Positions 1 through 5,747 of a DNA stretch of 5,906 nucleotides are shown one piece after another. Every line of letters begins with the position of its first letter. The first letter of the stretch is position 1. The position numbers were made by a program, and so were the translations under genes. Location of the stretch: positions 1,249-7,154 of the forward strand of contig PCSX01000010.1 of NCBI GenBank assembly GCA_002772495.1, written 5' to 3'. This stretch comes from Candidatus Vogelbacteria bacterium CG22_combo_CG10-13_8_21_14_all_37_9 (lineage in GTDB: Bacteria > Patescibacteriota > Minisyncoccia > Phycocordibacterales > XYD1-FULL-46-19). Under the pieces are notes generated by a model. That model was not told the DNA's origin. It saw nothing but the letters and a program-made list of their open reading frames with translations, and searched no databases.

Positions 1-636
1 AGTCTTAATCTTCAAATTATACTGATAAAAATCTTTACTCTGAGTCGGAGTCGTCGTTTGGGCATTAACTGATTGGAAAGAAATTTCTTCCACATCCAAC
101 AATCGTAAACTGTGTGACAAATTATCCAGGAAATTCAAAAAATTATTATAAGACCCGGCCGTTGAAAAACTCATCCGGAGAGTCGAAATTTGGTGATCCA
201 GACCACCCACCGTCGGATCTTGGCTAGTCGCTTTAGCTGGCGGGAGGGCTTTAGAAACCTTGTCAGCAACAGTTTCAATTTTAATATTCTTTATCTGCAT
301 CCCACTTTGTAAAGCAATCGAATTAACATCTAAGATTAGTTGAACATTATCAATATTGTCAGGTAGATAGCGATCCAGACGAACCAAATCACTATCTTTG
401 ATACTATTGATTCGTTGTTCTAAATCTTTACTGATTTTTTGTAATTCGGCTGTGGTTTTAAGACCCTCTTTCAAACTAGCGCGTTCTAAAACTAAAGTTT
501 TGATCCCCTTACCCGAACCGTGAAGTAAATATTGTTTCAGATAAGAATTGTCACTACCGTAATACATTGGCATCGCCAAGCCAAAGAAAATAAGTCCGGC
601 TAAGATGATAATAAAAATAGGAAAGAGGAAGCGCAT
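1..636 (-). CDS. pilO: PilO-like type IV pilus inner-membrane protein (C-terminus cut by window edge)
   Basis: The ATG is at 636 and the frame stays open to base 1, giving 212 residues without a stop. Layout matches PilO: a tiny cytoplasmic N-terminus (MRF), one membrane segment at about residues 4-22, a charged, probably coiled-coil stretch at about 48-88, then the PilO ferredoxin-like domain. The PilO-type motif RYLPDNIDNVQLILDVN (89-105) leads into a SGMQIKNIKIE strand, and GSYNNFLNFLDNL (161-173) is followed by RLLDVEEISF (178-187), the usual family pattern. Known role: PilO pairs with PilN outside the membrane and, with PilM, forms the alignment complex of the type IV pilus machine. It starts 9 bases after the pilN stop with no Shine-Dalgarno site, so it is probably cotranscribed and translationally coupled. 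Function rests on pattern plus the pilM-pilN context; the sequence itself is divergent. Confidence 0.85.
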   Translation of the reverse strand, partial: MRFLFPIFIIILAGLIFFGLAMPMYYGSDNSYLKQYLLHGSGKGIKTLVLERASLKEGLKTTAELQKISKDLEQRINSIKDSDLVRLDRYLPDNIDNVQLILDVNSIALQSGMQIKNIKIETVADKVSKALPPAKATSQDPTVGGLDHQISTLRMSFSTAGSYNNFLNFLDNLSHSLRLLDVEEISFQSVNAQTTTPTQSKDFYQYNLKIKT

Positions 637-645
637 AATTATAAT

Positions 646-1257
646 TTAAAGATTAGTTTGTTTTTGAAAATTAATCACTATCGGATCAATACTTAAATCT
701 AATTTGAAAATGACATTACCAAGTTGATCAAGGTCTAGATCATAAAAATTATAAGTGCTAATTTTGTCTTTAGCTTGATCACCAGCAAAAACTTTCGCTT
801 GGTAAGCGACGTCTTGATAAGATTTAGCGACCCCACTGATAGTTAATCCTTTCTGATCAAATTTGAAATTAGTATAACCAACATTATCAATCGTCAAAGG
901 ATTGAGAACCTGTTTAAAAATAGCAACCACATTGACATGACTATCAATCAGCGCTTGACCGCGAGTAGTTTTAACTTCAATCCGTTTAGCCCGTTCCAAA
1001 TTAGAAAAACCAAGTGACTCCCGATCGTGTTTGAGTGACTCCTGTAGACCACAACGACCACTCTCTCCGCAAGGGCTATAAATATCACTATAAATCCAAT
1101 AATTAATCGCAAAAGCGCCCGCTAAAGCAATCAAAGACAGAGCTAAGAGAGCAAAAGATATTACCCCAAAGAAATTATTGGTTTCAGACCGACGAGGGGC
1201 TAAAACAGTCGGGGAAAAAGTTTTTTTCGGAATATAAGATTGATTGACTGGTTCCAT
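646..1257 (-). CDS. pilN: PilN-like type IV pilus assembly protein
   Basis: This 203-residue protein has PilN architecture: a cytoplasmic N-terminus of about 28 residues, one membrane segment at about 29-55, a charged linker (about 70-97), then a PilN domain. The domain carries the typical run from FKQVLNPLTIDNVGYTNFKF to GLTISGVAKSYQDVAYQAKVF. In the family, the short cytoplasmic tail of PilN binds a groove of PilM. The classical INLLP motif is absent; SYIPKK (7-12) sits where it would be expected and is inferred to replace it. Two cysteines, C63 and C69 in CGESGRC, lie just after the membrane segment on the outer face and could form a disulfide. The gene starts 6 bases after the pilM stop and ends 9 bases before pilO, so the three form an operon. 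No good Shine-Dalgarno site is visible; the chosen ATG places the membrane segment correctly. Confidence 0.85.
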   Translation of the reverse strand: MEPVNQSYIPKKTFSPTVLAPRRSETNNFFGVISFALLALSLIALAGAFAINYWIYSDIYSPCGESGRCGLQESLKHDRESLGFSNLERAKRIEVKTTRGQALIDSHVNVVAIFKQVLNPLTIDNVGYTNFKFDQKGLTISGVAKSYQDVAYQAKVFAGDQAKDKISTYNFYDLDLDQLGNVIFKLDLSIDPIVINFQKQTNL

Positions 1258-1263
1258 AAATAT

Positions 1264-2397
1264 TTAATTTTCTTCTAGTCCTCGTAAAGCGACCCCTAGA
1301 GAAACAGCAAATGATGGCCCGGCTGATTGTAAAATATTTCCTAGAAAAGCAGGAGTTTCGGTTTTATCAAATGGTGTACCTAAAGCAACTGGAATTCCTA
1401 CTTCGCGTGAAGCAATATCAACTAAACCTTTTAATAAAGCTCCCCCGCCAACTAAAACTAACTTATCAATCGAGCGACGATTTTCTTTCTGATATTTTAC
1501 CATTACTCGACTAGTCTCTGCAAATAAATATTCCACGGTGGGGTTAACAACTGCTCCTAACTCACCGTAAGTACTTTTATTATCAAGCATCCCTACTTCC
1601 CGTTTGATTTCTTCAGCTTTAGCAAAAGGCACTCCAAGGGAACGAGAAATGGCAATAGTGATATCTTGAGAATTTTTATTAATGGTATGAGAAATTCGCA
1701 CTACTCCCCGATCAATAATCGCTAATTTACTACTGCCCGCTCCAATATCTAGAATAGCCGTAGCGCCTAAATCACCCCGCAACGATGAACGAATCGAAGA
1801 AAAAGTTTCTACTTCTACAAAATCAGGAATAAAGCCGGCGATTTTAGAAGCGTCTTGGATTTGTTTGACGGCTTCATTTTGAATAGCGACAATCAAAAGT
1901 TTGGTCATGGCTCGTTTCCCTTTTCCTTCGGACCATTCTAATTGAGCATCAGCGGTTGGAGGAATTTTAATCCAATCTAAGGACACTTCAGAAATGGGAA
2001 TCGGCACATATTTTCGAGCTTCAATTGGCACAATCGAAGCTAAGCGAGAATCTTCCACTTCGGGAATTTCAGCATCGACAATTAAACTAGAACGCAGGGG
2101 AATAGCGATCGCTCCTTGACTAGCGGTAACATTAGCTTCTCGTAATAAATCTTTAATTAACTCGCCTAATTTTTCTGGCGATAAACTGGTGGCTTGGCCG
2201 ACTGCCAAACCACCATAAGGACCAGTGGCTAATTCACCATAAGTTTCTAAAATAACCCGACCCCGATCATTACGTAATTGCACCACCTTGACCGAAGATA
2301 GGCCAATATCCACCCCAAAAAAACTATCTACTTTTTTTCTAGTTAAAGCAGTAGGTGTTCGGCCAATTAATTTTTTAAGAAAATCCAAAATAGGCAT
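1264..2397 (-). CDS. pilM: PilM, actin-like ATPase of the type IV pilus
   Basis: This 377-residue protein shows the actin/FtsA-fold nucleotide-binding motifs in order. Phosphate-1 is FFGVDIGLSSVKVVQL (26-41), phosphate-2 is AILDIGAGSSKLAIID (214-229) and the adenosine motif is KLVLVGGGALLKGL (312-325). The PilM-typical segment IEARKYVPIPISEVSLDW (125-142) lies between them. Length is about normal for PilM (roughly 350 residues). It is cytoplasmic and, in the family, binds the PilN tail and connects the pilus motors to the PilN-PilO platform. The short amphipathic start MPILDFLKKLIGR could touch the membrane (inference). It is first in the pilMNO operon; an extended -10 box lies 16 bases upstream of the ATG and no Shine-Dalgarno site is seen, implying a very short leader. 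Identification is secure; the nearest alternative, FtsA, is excluded by the pilN-pilO neighbours and motif spacing. Confidence 0.95.
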   Translation of the reverse strand: MPILDFLKKLIGRTPTALTRKKVDSFFGVDIGLSSVKVVQLRNDRGRVILETYGELATGPYGGLAVGQATSLSPEKLGELIKDLLREANVTASQGAIAIPLRSSLIVDAEIPEVEDSRLASIVPIEARKYVPIPISEVSLDWIKIPPTADAQLEWSEGKGKRAMTKLLIVAIQNEAVKQIQDASKIAGFIPDFVEVETFSSIRSSLRGDLGATAILDIGAGSSKLAIIDRGVVRISHTINKNSQDITIAISRSLGVPFAKAEEIKREVGMLDNKSTYGELGAVVNPTVEYLFAETSRVMVKYQKENRRSIDKLVLVGGGALLKGLVDIASREVGIPVALGTPFDKTETPAFLGNILQSAGPSFAVSLGVALRGLEEN

Positions 2398-2413
2398 TAT
2401 GATTAATAGCTAA

Positions 2414-2422
2414 ATTATACCA
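2414..2422 (-). promoter_or_regulatory. Extended -10 promoter of pilMNO
   Basis: On the minus strand this reads TGGTATAAT, a perfect extended -10 box (TGn plus TATAAT). No convincing -35 lies 16-18 bases upstream, which is normal for extended -10 promoters. The box ends 16 bases before the pilM ATG, so the transcript would begin around 2407 with a leader of roughly 10 bases. Confidence 0.7.
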
Positions 2423-2423
2423 C

Positions 2424-2434
2424 GTTGACTCAAC
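2424..2434. promoter_or_regulatory. Operator-like palindrome between pilM and comF
   Basis: GTTGACTCAAC is a perfect inverted repeat (arms GTTGA and TCAAC around one base). It lies between the pilM -10 box and the presumed comF -10 box, in the spacer of both promoters, so a bound protein could affect both genes. Short palindromes arise by chance, and no second copy of the whole motif was noticed in the window. The regulatory role is inference. Confidence 0.3.
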
Positions 2435-2440
2435 TTAGGT

Positions 2441-2446
2441 TAGAAT
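2441..2446 (+). promoter_or_regulatory. Possible -10 box of comF
   Basis: TAGAAT matches the -10 consensus at five of six bases and ends 15 bases before the comF ATG, the same geometry as the pilM promoter. No acceptable -35 exists at 16-18 bases (the TTGACT at 2425 is only 10 bases away). If used, the comF leader would be about 9 bases. Confidence 0.35.
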
Positions 2447-2461
2447 GAGGGGTGGACAATT

Positions 2462-3142
2462 ATGACTAAATTTTTATTAAATTTTTTCTTTCCCCTGCAT
2501 TGTCTGGCTTGTGGTAGCGAGGGTCATTTAGCTTGCCCCTCTTGTCGAAAAAAAATCCCGCCAACTGAAAATCCGGATGATTTAATTAGAGCTAAAATTT
2601 TTGCCATCAGTGATTATCGAGATCCTTTAGTCCAAGCTCTAGTCCGAGTGCTAAAATATCAAGGTTGGAAAATCGCCAGCCTAGAAATAGCCGAATTAAT
2701 TCTAGAATCGACTATAAACAACCCTAACTCCTTCTTATCTTCTCTCTTAACCCAAAAAATATCCCCACCTAGTGCCAAAATTTTATTAGTCCCGGTCCCC
2801 TTATCCCCTTGGCGTCGTTTTCGACGAGGCTACAATCAAGCGGAACTAATCGCCAAAAATTTAGTTCAATTAAAACCAGATTTGTTTGAACTACGAACAG
2901 ATTTAGTTAAAAAAATTCGTCACACTAAATCCCAAGTCGAAATCCAAGAACGCCATAAACGACTTAAAAATTTAACTGGTGCTTTTGAACTGGTTGAAAT
3001 TAATAAACAAAACTTAAAAGATCGAACAATTTTATTACTTGATGATGTCACCACTACCGGTACCACTTTTCAAGAATTAAAAAAACTTTTTCATCACACT
3101 CAAGTCAAGGAAGTTATTTGTTTAGCTTTTGCTCATGGTTAA
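2462..3142 (+). CDS. comF: ComF family protein (DNA uptake, phosphoribosyltransferase fold)
   Basis: This 226-residue protein has the two hallmarks of ComF. An N-terminal zinc-finger-like module has C14-x2-C17 and C25-x2-C28. A phosphoribosyltransferase-type domain ends in ILLLDDVTTTGTT (190-202), the PRPP-binding loop pattern with paired aspartates D194 and D195. In between are the family signatures LKYQG (64-68) and VPVPLSPWRRFRRGYNQAE (110-128). ComF is a cytoplasmic protein needed for natural transformation, working with the ComEC/ComFA DNA-import machinery; its exact chemistry is unsettled. Length is normal for the family (about 200-240). It stands alone on the plus strand, divergent from pilMNO. 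Its stop overlaps that of the facing gene by 4 bases. GGGGTGG lies just before the ATG as a poor Shine-Dalgarno site. Other phosphoribosyltransferases lack the double CxxC module, so the call is firm. Confidence 0.93.
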   Translation: MTKFLLNFFFPLHCLACGSEGHLACPSCRKKIPPTENPDDLIRAKIFAISDYRDPLVQALVRVLKYQGWKIASLEIAELILESTINNPNSFLSSLLTQKISPPSAKILLVPVPLSPWRRFRRGYNQAELIAKNLVQLKPDLFELRTDLVKKIRHTKSQVEIQERHKRLKNLTGAFELVEINKQNLKDRTILLLDDVTTTGTTFQELKKLFHHTQVKEVICLAFAHG

Positions 3143-4269
3143 TTTTTACCAATCACTTTAAAACTCAAACCGCGAATGATCTCCGGCTCATCAATAGTAA
3201 AGCGAAATTCAGCACGCCAAACATCAGTACCTGATTGATAACCCACAATCGCTAAACTATTATCAATAAAAACCACATCTGTTAACTGAAAATCTTTAGC
3301 TCTAGCTAAATCTTCAGCCGGAATTAAAGTATTCAAATTATTAAATAAATATTGTTGAACCAAAGCGGAAACAGCCGGCGCAACTGGATTTGATTTGAAT
3401 TGATTATCAATCTGATCAACGGTCGGTAATTTTTCCGAAGAAAGTCGTTCCAAACCAAGCGGAGTCAGACATTCAGTGCCCGGAGCCGGACTAGTGGAAT
3501 TACCCCGTCTAAGCCATTGGCCATCCTGGCACTGCCAATAATCAGTCGGACCTAAAAACCAGCGAACTAAAAAACCGAGACCACTGATGATAAGCAACAT
3601 CAAAATCAACCACCACAGTTTTCGACCCAAAAGTCGAAGTAAAAAACCCAAACTAAAAATCAAGATCAGAATCGCCACCGCCAAATATTGACCAACTCGA
3701 TTATTGTAAGCGCGCCAAACTGACTGTTCAAAAAAATCTCGTTTTAAACTAGGTAGAATTTTAATCGTTTGCCAAATATTTTTTAGGGAAGGTGTTTCGA
3801 TCTGACCAACTACTAAAACATATTTACCTAAATTGCCATTATTAGTCACGACAATAGTATAATTTCCAGCTGGCAAATTGGTCGTCGCTTCCGGACCCTT
3901 TAAATAATTATCCCCACTATAAGGTTCATAATATTTGGTCCAAAATTTCCCCTGGCTGTTAAGTGAGTCAGCGATTAATTCCCCTGTTTTGCTTTCTCCT
4001 TCCAATTGAATAATAAAATCTTCTCGAGCGCCCAGTAAATTAGGTGTTAATAAATTCCAATAAAATTTAAGTGGAGTATCCAGGTGAAAACTAAAGACTT
4101 CAGACTGACCTTTTAATTCACCATAAAAAGCTTGAGAAATTTCTGGCTGGTTAATAGTGATAATATTATTCGGAGCAACAGAATTATAAATCAATCGAGG
4201 TTGGTGAGCGAACACTGTAGTGGCCGTCAAAAATAAAAAGCTAATTAAAATTAATTTGATGATCTTCAT
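3139..4269 (-). CDS. Signal-peptide membrane protein of unknown function
   Basis: The function is not recognised. From the preferred ATG at 4269 the protein has 376 residues and opens with a textbook signal peptide (MKIIKLILISFLFLTATTVFA, cleavage before HQ). An earlier in-frame ATG at 4303-4305 would add 12 polar residues in front of it; it overlaps the glycosylase gene and lies upstream of a TATAAT box, so it is less likely. Numbered from 4269: an extracytoplasmic, probably beta-rich domain at about 22-155; two membrane segments at about 195-214 and 218-238; then an outer loop with C247 and C267 flanking QDGQWLRRGNSTSPAPGTE, a likely disulfide-closed loop; and a compact C-terminal domain of about 110 residues. 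Predicted topology puts both soluble parts outside. The gene follows the glycosylase gene on the same strand and faces comF. A role at the cell surface is inference; no enzyme motif is visible. Confidence 0.8.
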   Translation of the reverse strand: MKIIKLILISFLFLTATTVFAHQPRLIYNSVAPNNIITINQPEISQAFYGELKGQSEVFSFHLDTPLKFYWNLLTPNLLGAREDFIIQLEGESKTGELIADSLNSQGKFWTKYYEPYSGDNYLKGPEATTNLPAGNYTIVVTNNGNLGKYVLVVGQIETPSLKNIWQTIKILPSLKRDFFEQSVWRAYNNRVGQYLAVAILILIFSLGFLLRLLGRKLWWLILMLLIISGLGFLVRWFLGPTDYWQCQDGQWLRRGNSTSPAPGTECLTPLGLERLSSEKLPTVDQIDNQFKSNPVAPAVSALVQQYLFNNLNTLIPAEDLARAKDFQLTDVVFIDNSLAIVGYQSGTDVWRAEFRFTIDEPEIIRGLSFKVIGKN

Positions 4270-4284
4270 AAAATCTATTTTGGT

Positions 4285-4290
4285 ATTATA
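4285..4290 (-). promoter_or_regulatory. -10 box of the membrane-protein gene
   Basis: On the minus strand this is a perfect TATAAT, 15 bases before the ATG at 4269 and just after the glycosylase stop codon. There is no strong -35. The geometry copies the pilM promoter and supports the 4269 start, because a transcript starting near 4278 would exclude the ATG at 4305. Confidence 0.45.
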
Positions 4291-4297
4291 ACCCAAA

Positions 4298-4825
4298 TCA
4301 TTCATCAGTGACTAATTTAAAGCGGTATTTTTTCTGAGACCAAATGGGTCCAGCGTAAGCCACCCCCACTCGAGGGAGACGTTTGATTTGGGTCGCTAAA
4401 ATTTTTTCCCCCCGATCTTCAAACCAGAGACCGGTTTTAACCGTCGCTGGTTTATGATTAAAACCTTGGTCAAGATCTAAAGTTTTTGTCACTCGACCGG
4501 GACCAGAAATATTATTGAGAGCCCGAATTAAAATCGCCGCTGGATAACCCTTTTGGCCAGTCACAATATTCAACATTTGATGACAACCATAAACTAAGTA
4601 AAGATAAAAATAGCCGGCTGGACCAAACATCACTTTATTACGTGGCGTCTCGCCCCGACTAGCATGAGAAGCCTGATCCGTCGGACCATCATAAGCTTCG
4701 ACTTCAGTAATTCGATAAGCTTTAACTTTCCCTCTTTGTTTAATAACAAGATATTTACCGACTAATTTTTCCGCCACCACTAAAGTAGCTTGGTTAAAAA
4801 ATCTTGAGCTTAAAACTTTTTTCAT
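4298..4825 (-). CDS. DNA-3-methyladenine glycosylase (AAG/MPG family)
   Basis: This 175-residue protein matches the mammalian-type alkyladenine DNA glycosylase family, which removes alkylated purines by flipping the base and cutting the glycosidic bond, starting base-excision repair in the cytoplasm. The core EVEAYDGPTDQASHASRG (41-58) aligns with human AAG. E43 corresponds to catalytic E125, Y45 to Y127 and H54 to H136, which cradle the flipped base. TPRNKVMFGPAGYFYLYLVYG (60-80) carries the residue equivalent to human Y159 (Y76), and N86 corresponds to N169. GPGRVTKTL (108-116) is also typical. All key residues are intact. The protein is at the short end of the family (usually about 190-200). 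An intrinsic terminator sits 28 bases upstream, so it needs its own promoter in 4826-4853; only a weak AATATT box (4841-4846) is visible, 15 bases from the ATG. AGGT is the only faint ribosome-binding signal. Confidence 0.93.
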   Translation of the reverse strand: MKKVLSSRFFNQATLVVAEKLVGKYLVIKQRGKVKAYRITEVEAYDGPTDQASHASRGETPRNKVMFGPAGYFYLYLVYGCHQMLNIVTGQKGYPAAILIRALNNISGPGRVTKTLDLDQGFNHKPATVKTGLWFEDRGEKILATQIKRLPRVGVAYAGPIWSQKKYRFKLVTDE

Positions 4826-4853
4826 AAACCAATCTTACCTAATATTTTGAAAC

Positions 4854-4887
4854 AAAAAAGCCCCACCCAACAAAGTCGAGTAGGACT
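4854..4887 (-). terminator. Intrinsic terminator downstream of the orphan gene
   Basis: Read on the minus strand, AGTCCTACTCGA pairs with TTGGGTGGGGCT around a CTTTG loop. All 12 positions pair if G-U wobbles are allowed, and six T follow at once. The wobbles become A-C mismatches on the plus strand, so the structure works in one direction only. It ends transcription from 4957-5535 before the glycosylase gene. Confidence 0.8.
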
Positions 4888-4890
4888 ATT

Positions 4891-4920
4891 CTTAGTCAAC
4901 TGATCAACAGTTTGACTAAG
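4891..4920. repeat. Hairpin-forming inverted repeat
   Basis: CTTAGTCAA (4891-4899) and TTGACTAAG (4912-4920) are perfect 9-base arms. CTG and CAG extend the stem inward past one bulged base, leaving a 5-base loop. On the minus strand it follows six T and precedes the terminator by three bases, so it belongs to the 3' untranslated region of the orphan gene. It lacks its own T-tract in either direction. Confidence 0.65.
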
Positions 4921-4937
4921 AAAAAACGCGATTAGCT

Positions 4938-4969
4938 CCCGAACGACTGAACTTGTTCAGTTATTCGGG
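4938..4969. repeat. Long inverted repeat over the orphan gene's stop codon
   Basis: Outer arms CCCGAA (4938-4943) and TTCGGG (4964-4969), a 2-by-2 internal loop, and inner arms ACTGAA (4946-4951) and TTCAGT (4956-4961) with a four-base loop make a strong hairpin. The TGA stop (4957-4959) lies inside the inner stem. On the minus strand six T occur 11 bases downstream, too far for a standard terminator. A 3'-end stabilising or terminator-assisting role is inference. Confidence 0.65.
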
Positions 4970-5535
4970 GAAATTGGTGGCAAATCAACGACAAAGGCAT
5001 AGCCATAATTCGACAACAACTTACTGTTGCCTGAAACGATGCGACTAGAGCCGATGTGATCCCGACTCATATAACATTGTCTCCAACTCTTTTGAGTGGA
5101 ACCGTTAAAAGGATCATGCATGATGATCACTTTCGACAATTTCATCTCAATGAGTTTCTTTCTGGTCAAAGCCTGACAAATCAACCAAGTAAGCTCTAGA
5201 CTCGGTCGGACTAAATTACAGGCTTGAGCCAGATTCAACATTTTCTGAATTGTCCGATCTTCAACCTGTCTAAAGACCGAACCGGGAAAGATCACGACTT
5301 GAGTCGTGATTCCACAACTGGGAATGAATTCAGTCGAAAGAAACCGAAGGGCTTGATTAGAAATGAACCTAACCGAAGCTTTCTTCATAATCTCTTCTTC
5401 TGACTCATTGCCAGCCACTCCATTTGAAGTAACTGATAAAGAAATCCCACCTTCTTTCTCCCATAATTCTAACTCGGATTTCTGTCCTAAAAAACGAGAC
5501 AGTCCCCCAACTAAAATAGTAGCCAAGTCAGCCAT
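4957..5535 (-). CDS. Orphan cytosolic protein of unknown function
   Basis: This gene is not recognised. From the preferred ATG at 5535 it encodes 192 residues. That start has an AGGAG seven bases upstream. In-frame ATGs at 5550 (preceded by GGGGGAAG) and 5565 (no Shine-Dalgarno site) could add 5 or 10 residues. There is no signal peptide, membrane segment, known nucleotide-binding motif or zinc site. It looks like a soluble mixed alpha/beta protein with a few scattered cysteines, including SCGITTQVVIFPGS and ARACNL-like context (QACNLVRP) in the middle, and KVIIMHDPFNGS followed by a C-terminal third rich in S, N, G and Y. The frame is open and well punctuated by expression signals (two upstream promoters, leader hairpin, terminator), arguing that it is real and translated. 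It is transcriptionally isolated from both neighbours, so context gives no pathway. A small lineage-specific family is the likeliest explanation. Confidence 0.7.
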   Translation of the reverse strand: MADLATILVGGLSRFLGQKSELELWEKEGGISLSVTSNGVAGNESEEEIMKKASVRFISNQALRFLSTEFIPSCGITTQVVIFPGSVFRQVEDRTIQKMLNLAQACNLVRPSLELTWLICQALTRKKLIEMKLSKVIIMHDPFNGSTQKSWRQCYMSRDHIGSSRIVSGNSKLLSNYGYAFVVDLPPISPNN

Positions 5536-5542
5536 ATCGATA

Positions 5543-5547
5543 CTCCT
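5543..5547 (-). promoter_or_regulatory. Shine-Dalgarno site choosing the orphan gene start
   Basis: AGGAG on the minus strand lies seven bases before the ATG at 5535, the best ribosome-binding site in the window. It favours the third in-frame ATG over those at 5550 and 5565. The other complete genes lack comparable sites. Confidence 0.55.
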
Positions 5548-5592
5548 CATTTTTTCTTCCCCCATTAAAGAAGAAGCATGACCTTAGTCGTA

Positions 5593-5632
5593 ATAACTAA
5601 AAAATACCGACAAATCAGAATCTTTTAGTTAT
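5593..5632. repeat. Leader hairpin upstream of the orphan gene
   Basis: ATAACTAAAA (5593-5602) and TTTTAGTTAT (5623-5632) are perfect 10-base inverted arms with a 20-base loop; two more pairs follow beyond one mismatch. It lies in the transcribed leader between promoter P2 and the start codons. It is AT-rich and not followed by a suitable T-tract, so it is not an ordinary terminator. A regulatory or RNA-stability role is possible but unproven. Confidence 0.5.
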
Positions 5633-5675
5633 AACCACCACCAAATTCATTTCTCAAAGACCTACTCCTTAATGT

Positions 5676-5704
5676 ATTTTATATCTTTTTAGAATATTTG
5701 TCAA
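5676..5704 (-). promoter_or_regulatory. Sigma-70-type promoter P2 of the orphan gene
   Basis: The -35 TTGACA (5699-5704) is perfect, the spacer is 17 bases, and the -10 TAAAAT (5676-5681) matches five of six. This is the most complete promoter in the window. The start would fall near 5669, giving a leader of about 130 bases to the ATG at 5535. An AAGGAG sits at the predicted start point. Confidence 0.75.
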
Positions 5705-5719
5705 TAGATAACAAATATT
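5693..5719. promoter_or_regulatory. Operator-like inverted repeat over the P2 -35 box
   Basis: AATATTTGT (5693-5701) and ACAAATATT (5711-5719) are perfect 9-base arms around a 9-base spacer. One arm covers half of the -35 hexamer and part of the promoter spacer, the usual place for a dimeric repressor or activator. The sequence is AT-rich, which raises the chance of coincidence, but a perfect 18-base match exactly there is notable. Confidence 0.5.
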
Positions 5720-5747
5720 TAATATCAAAAACATTTTTTCCAGCTAA

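Noticed and set aside
1311..1514. Plus-strand frame of 67 codons
   Set aside because: It lies wholly antisense to pilM, whose motifs in the other strand are unmistakable, and it has no start signals.
2425..2430. TTGACT as a -35 box for comF
   Set aside because: It is only 10 bases from the TAGAAT box, too close for a sigma-70 promoter; it is better explained as part of the palindrome.
4913..4959. TGA read as glycine (code 25), extending the orphan protein to a TAG
   Set aside because: The glycosylase also ends at a TGA just where the family usually ends, and the extended residues have no support.
4921..4969. Hairpin at the orphan gene stop plus the T6 tract as a terminator
   Set aside because: Eleven bases separate the stem from the T-tract, too far for a standard intrinsic terminator; the structure at 4854-4887 fits much better.
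5566..5580. Mini-frame MLLL ending at TAA directly on the ATG at 5565
   Set aside because: Four codons without a ribosome-binding site are expected by chance.
5363..5581. Plus-strand frame of 72 codons
   Set aside because: It is antisense to the orphan gene, has no promoter or ribosome-binding site, and shows no recognisable protein features.
4891..5589. CTTAGTC shared between the leader and the 3' hairpin
   Set aside because: A seven-base match is too short to indicate pairing or a repeat family.
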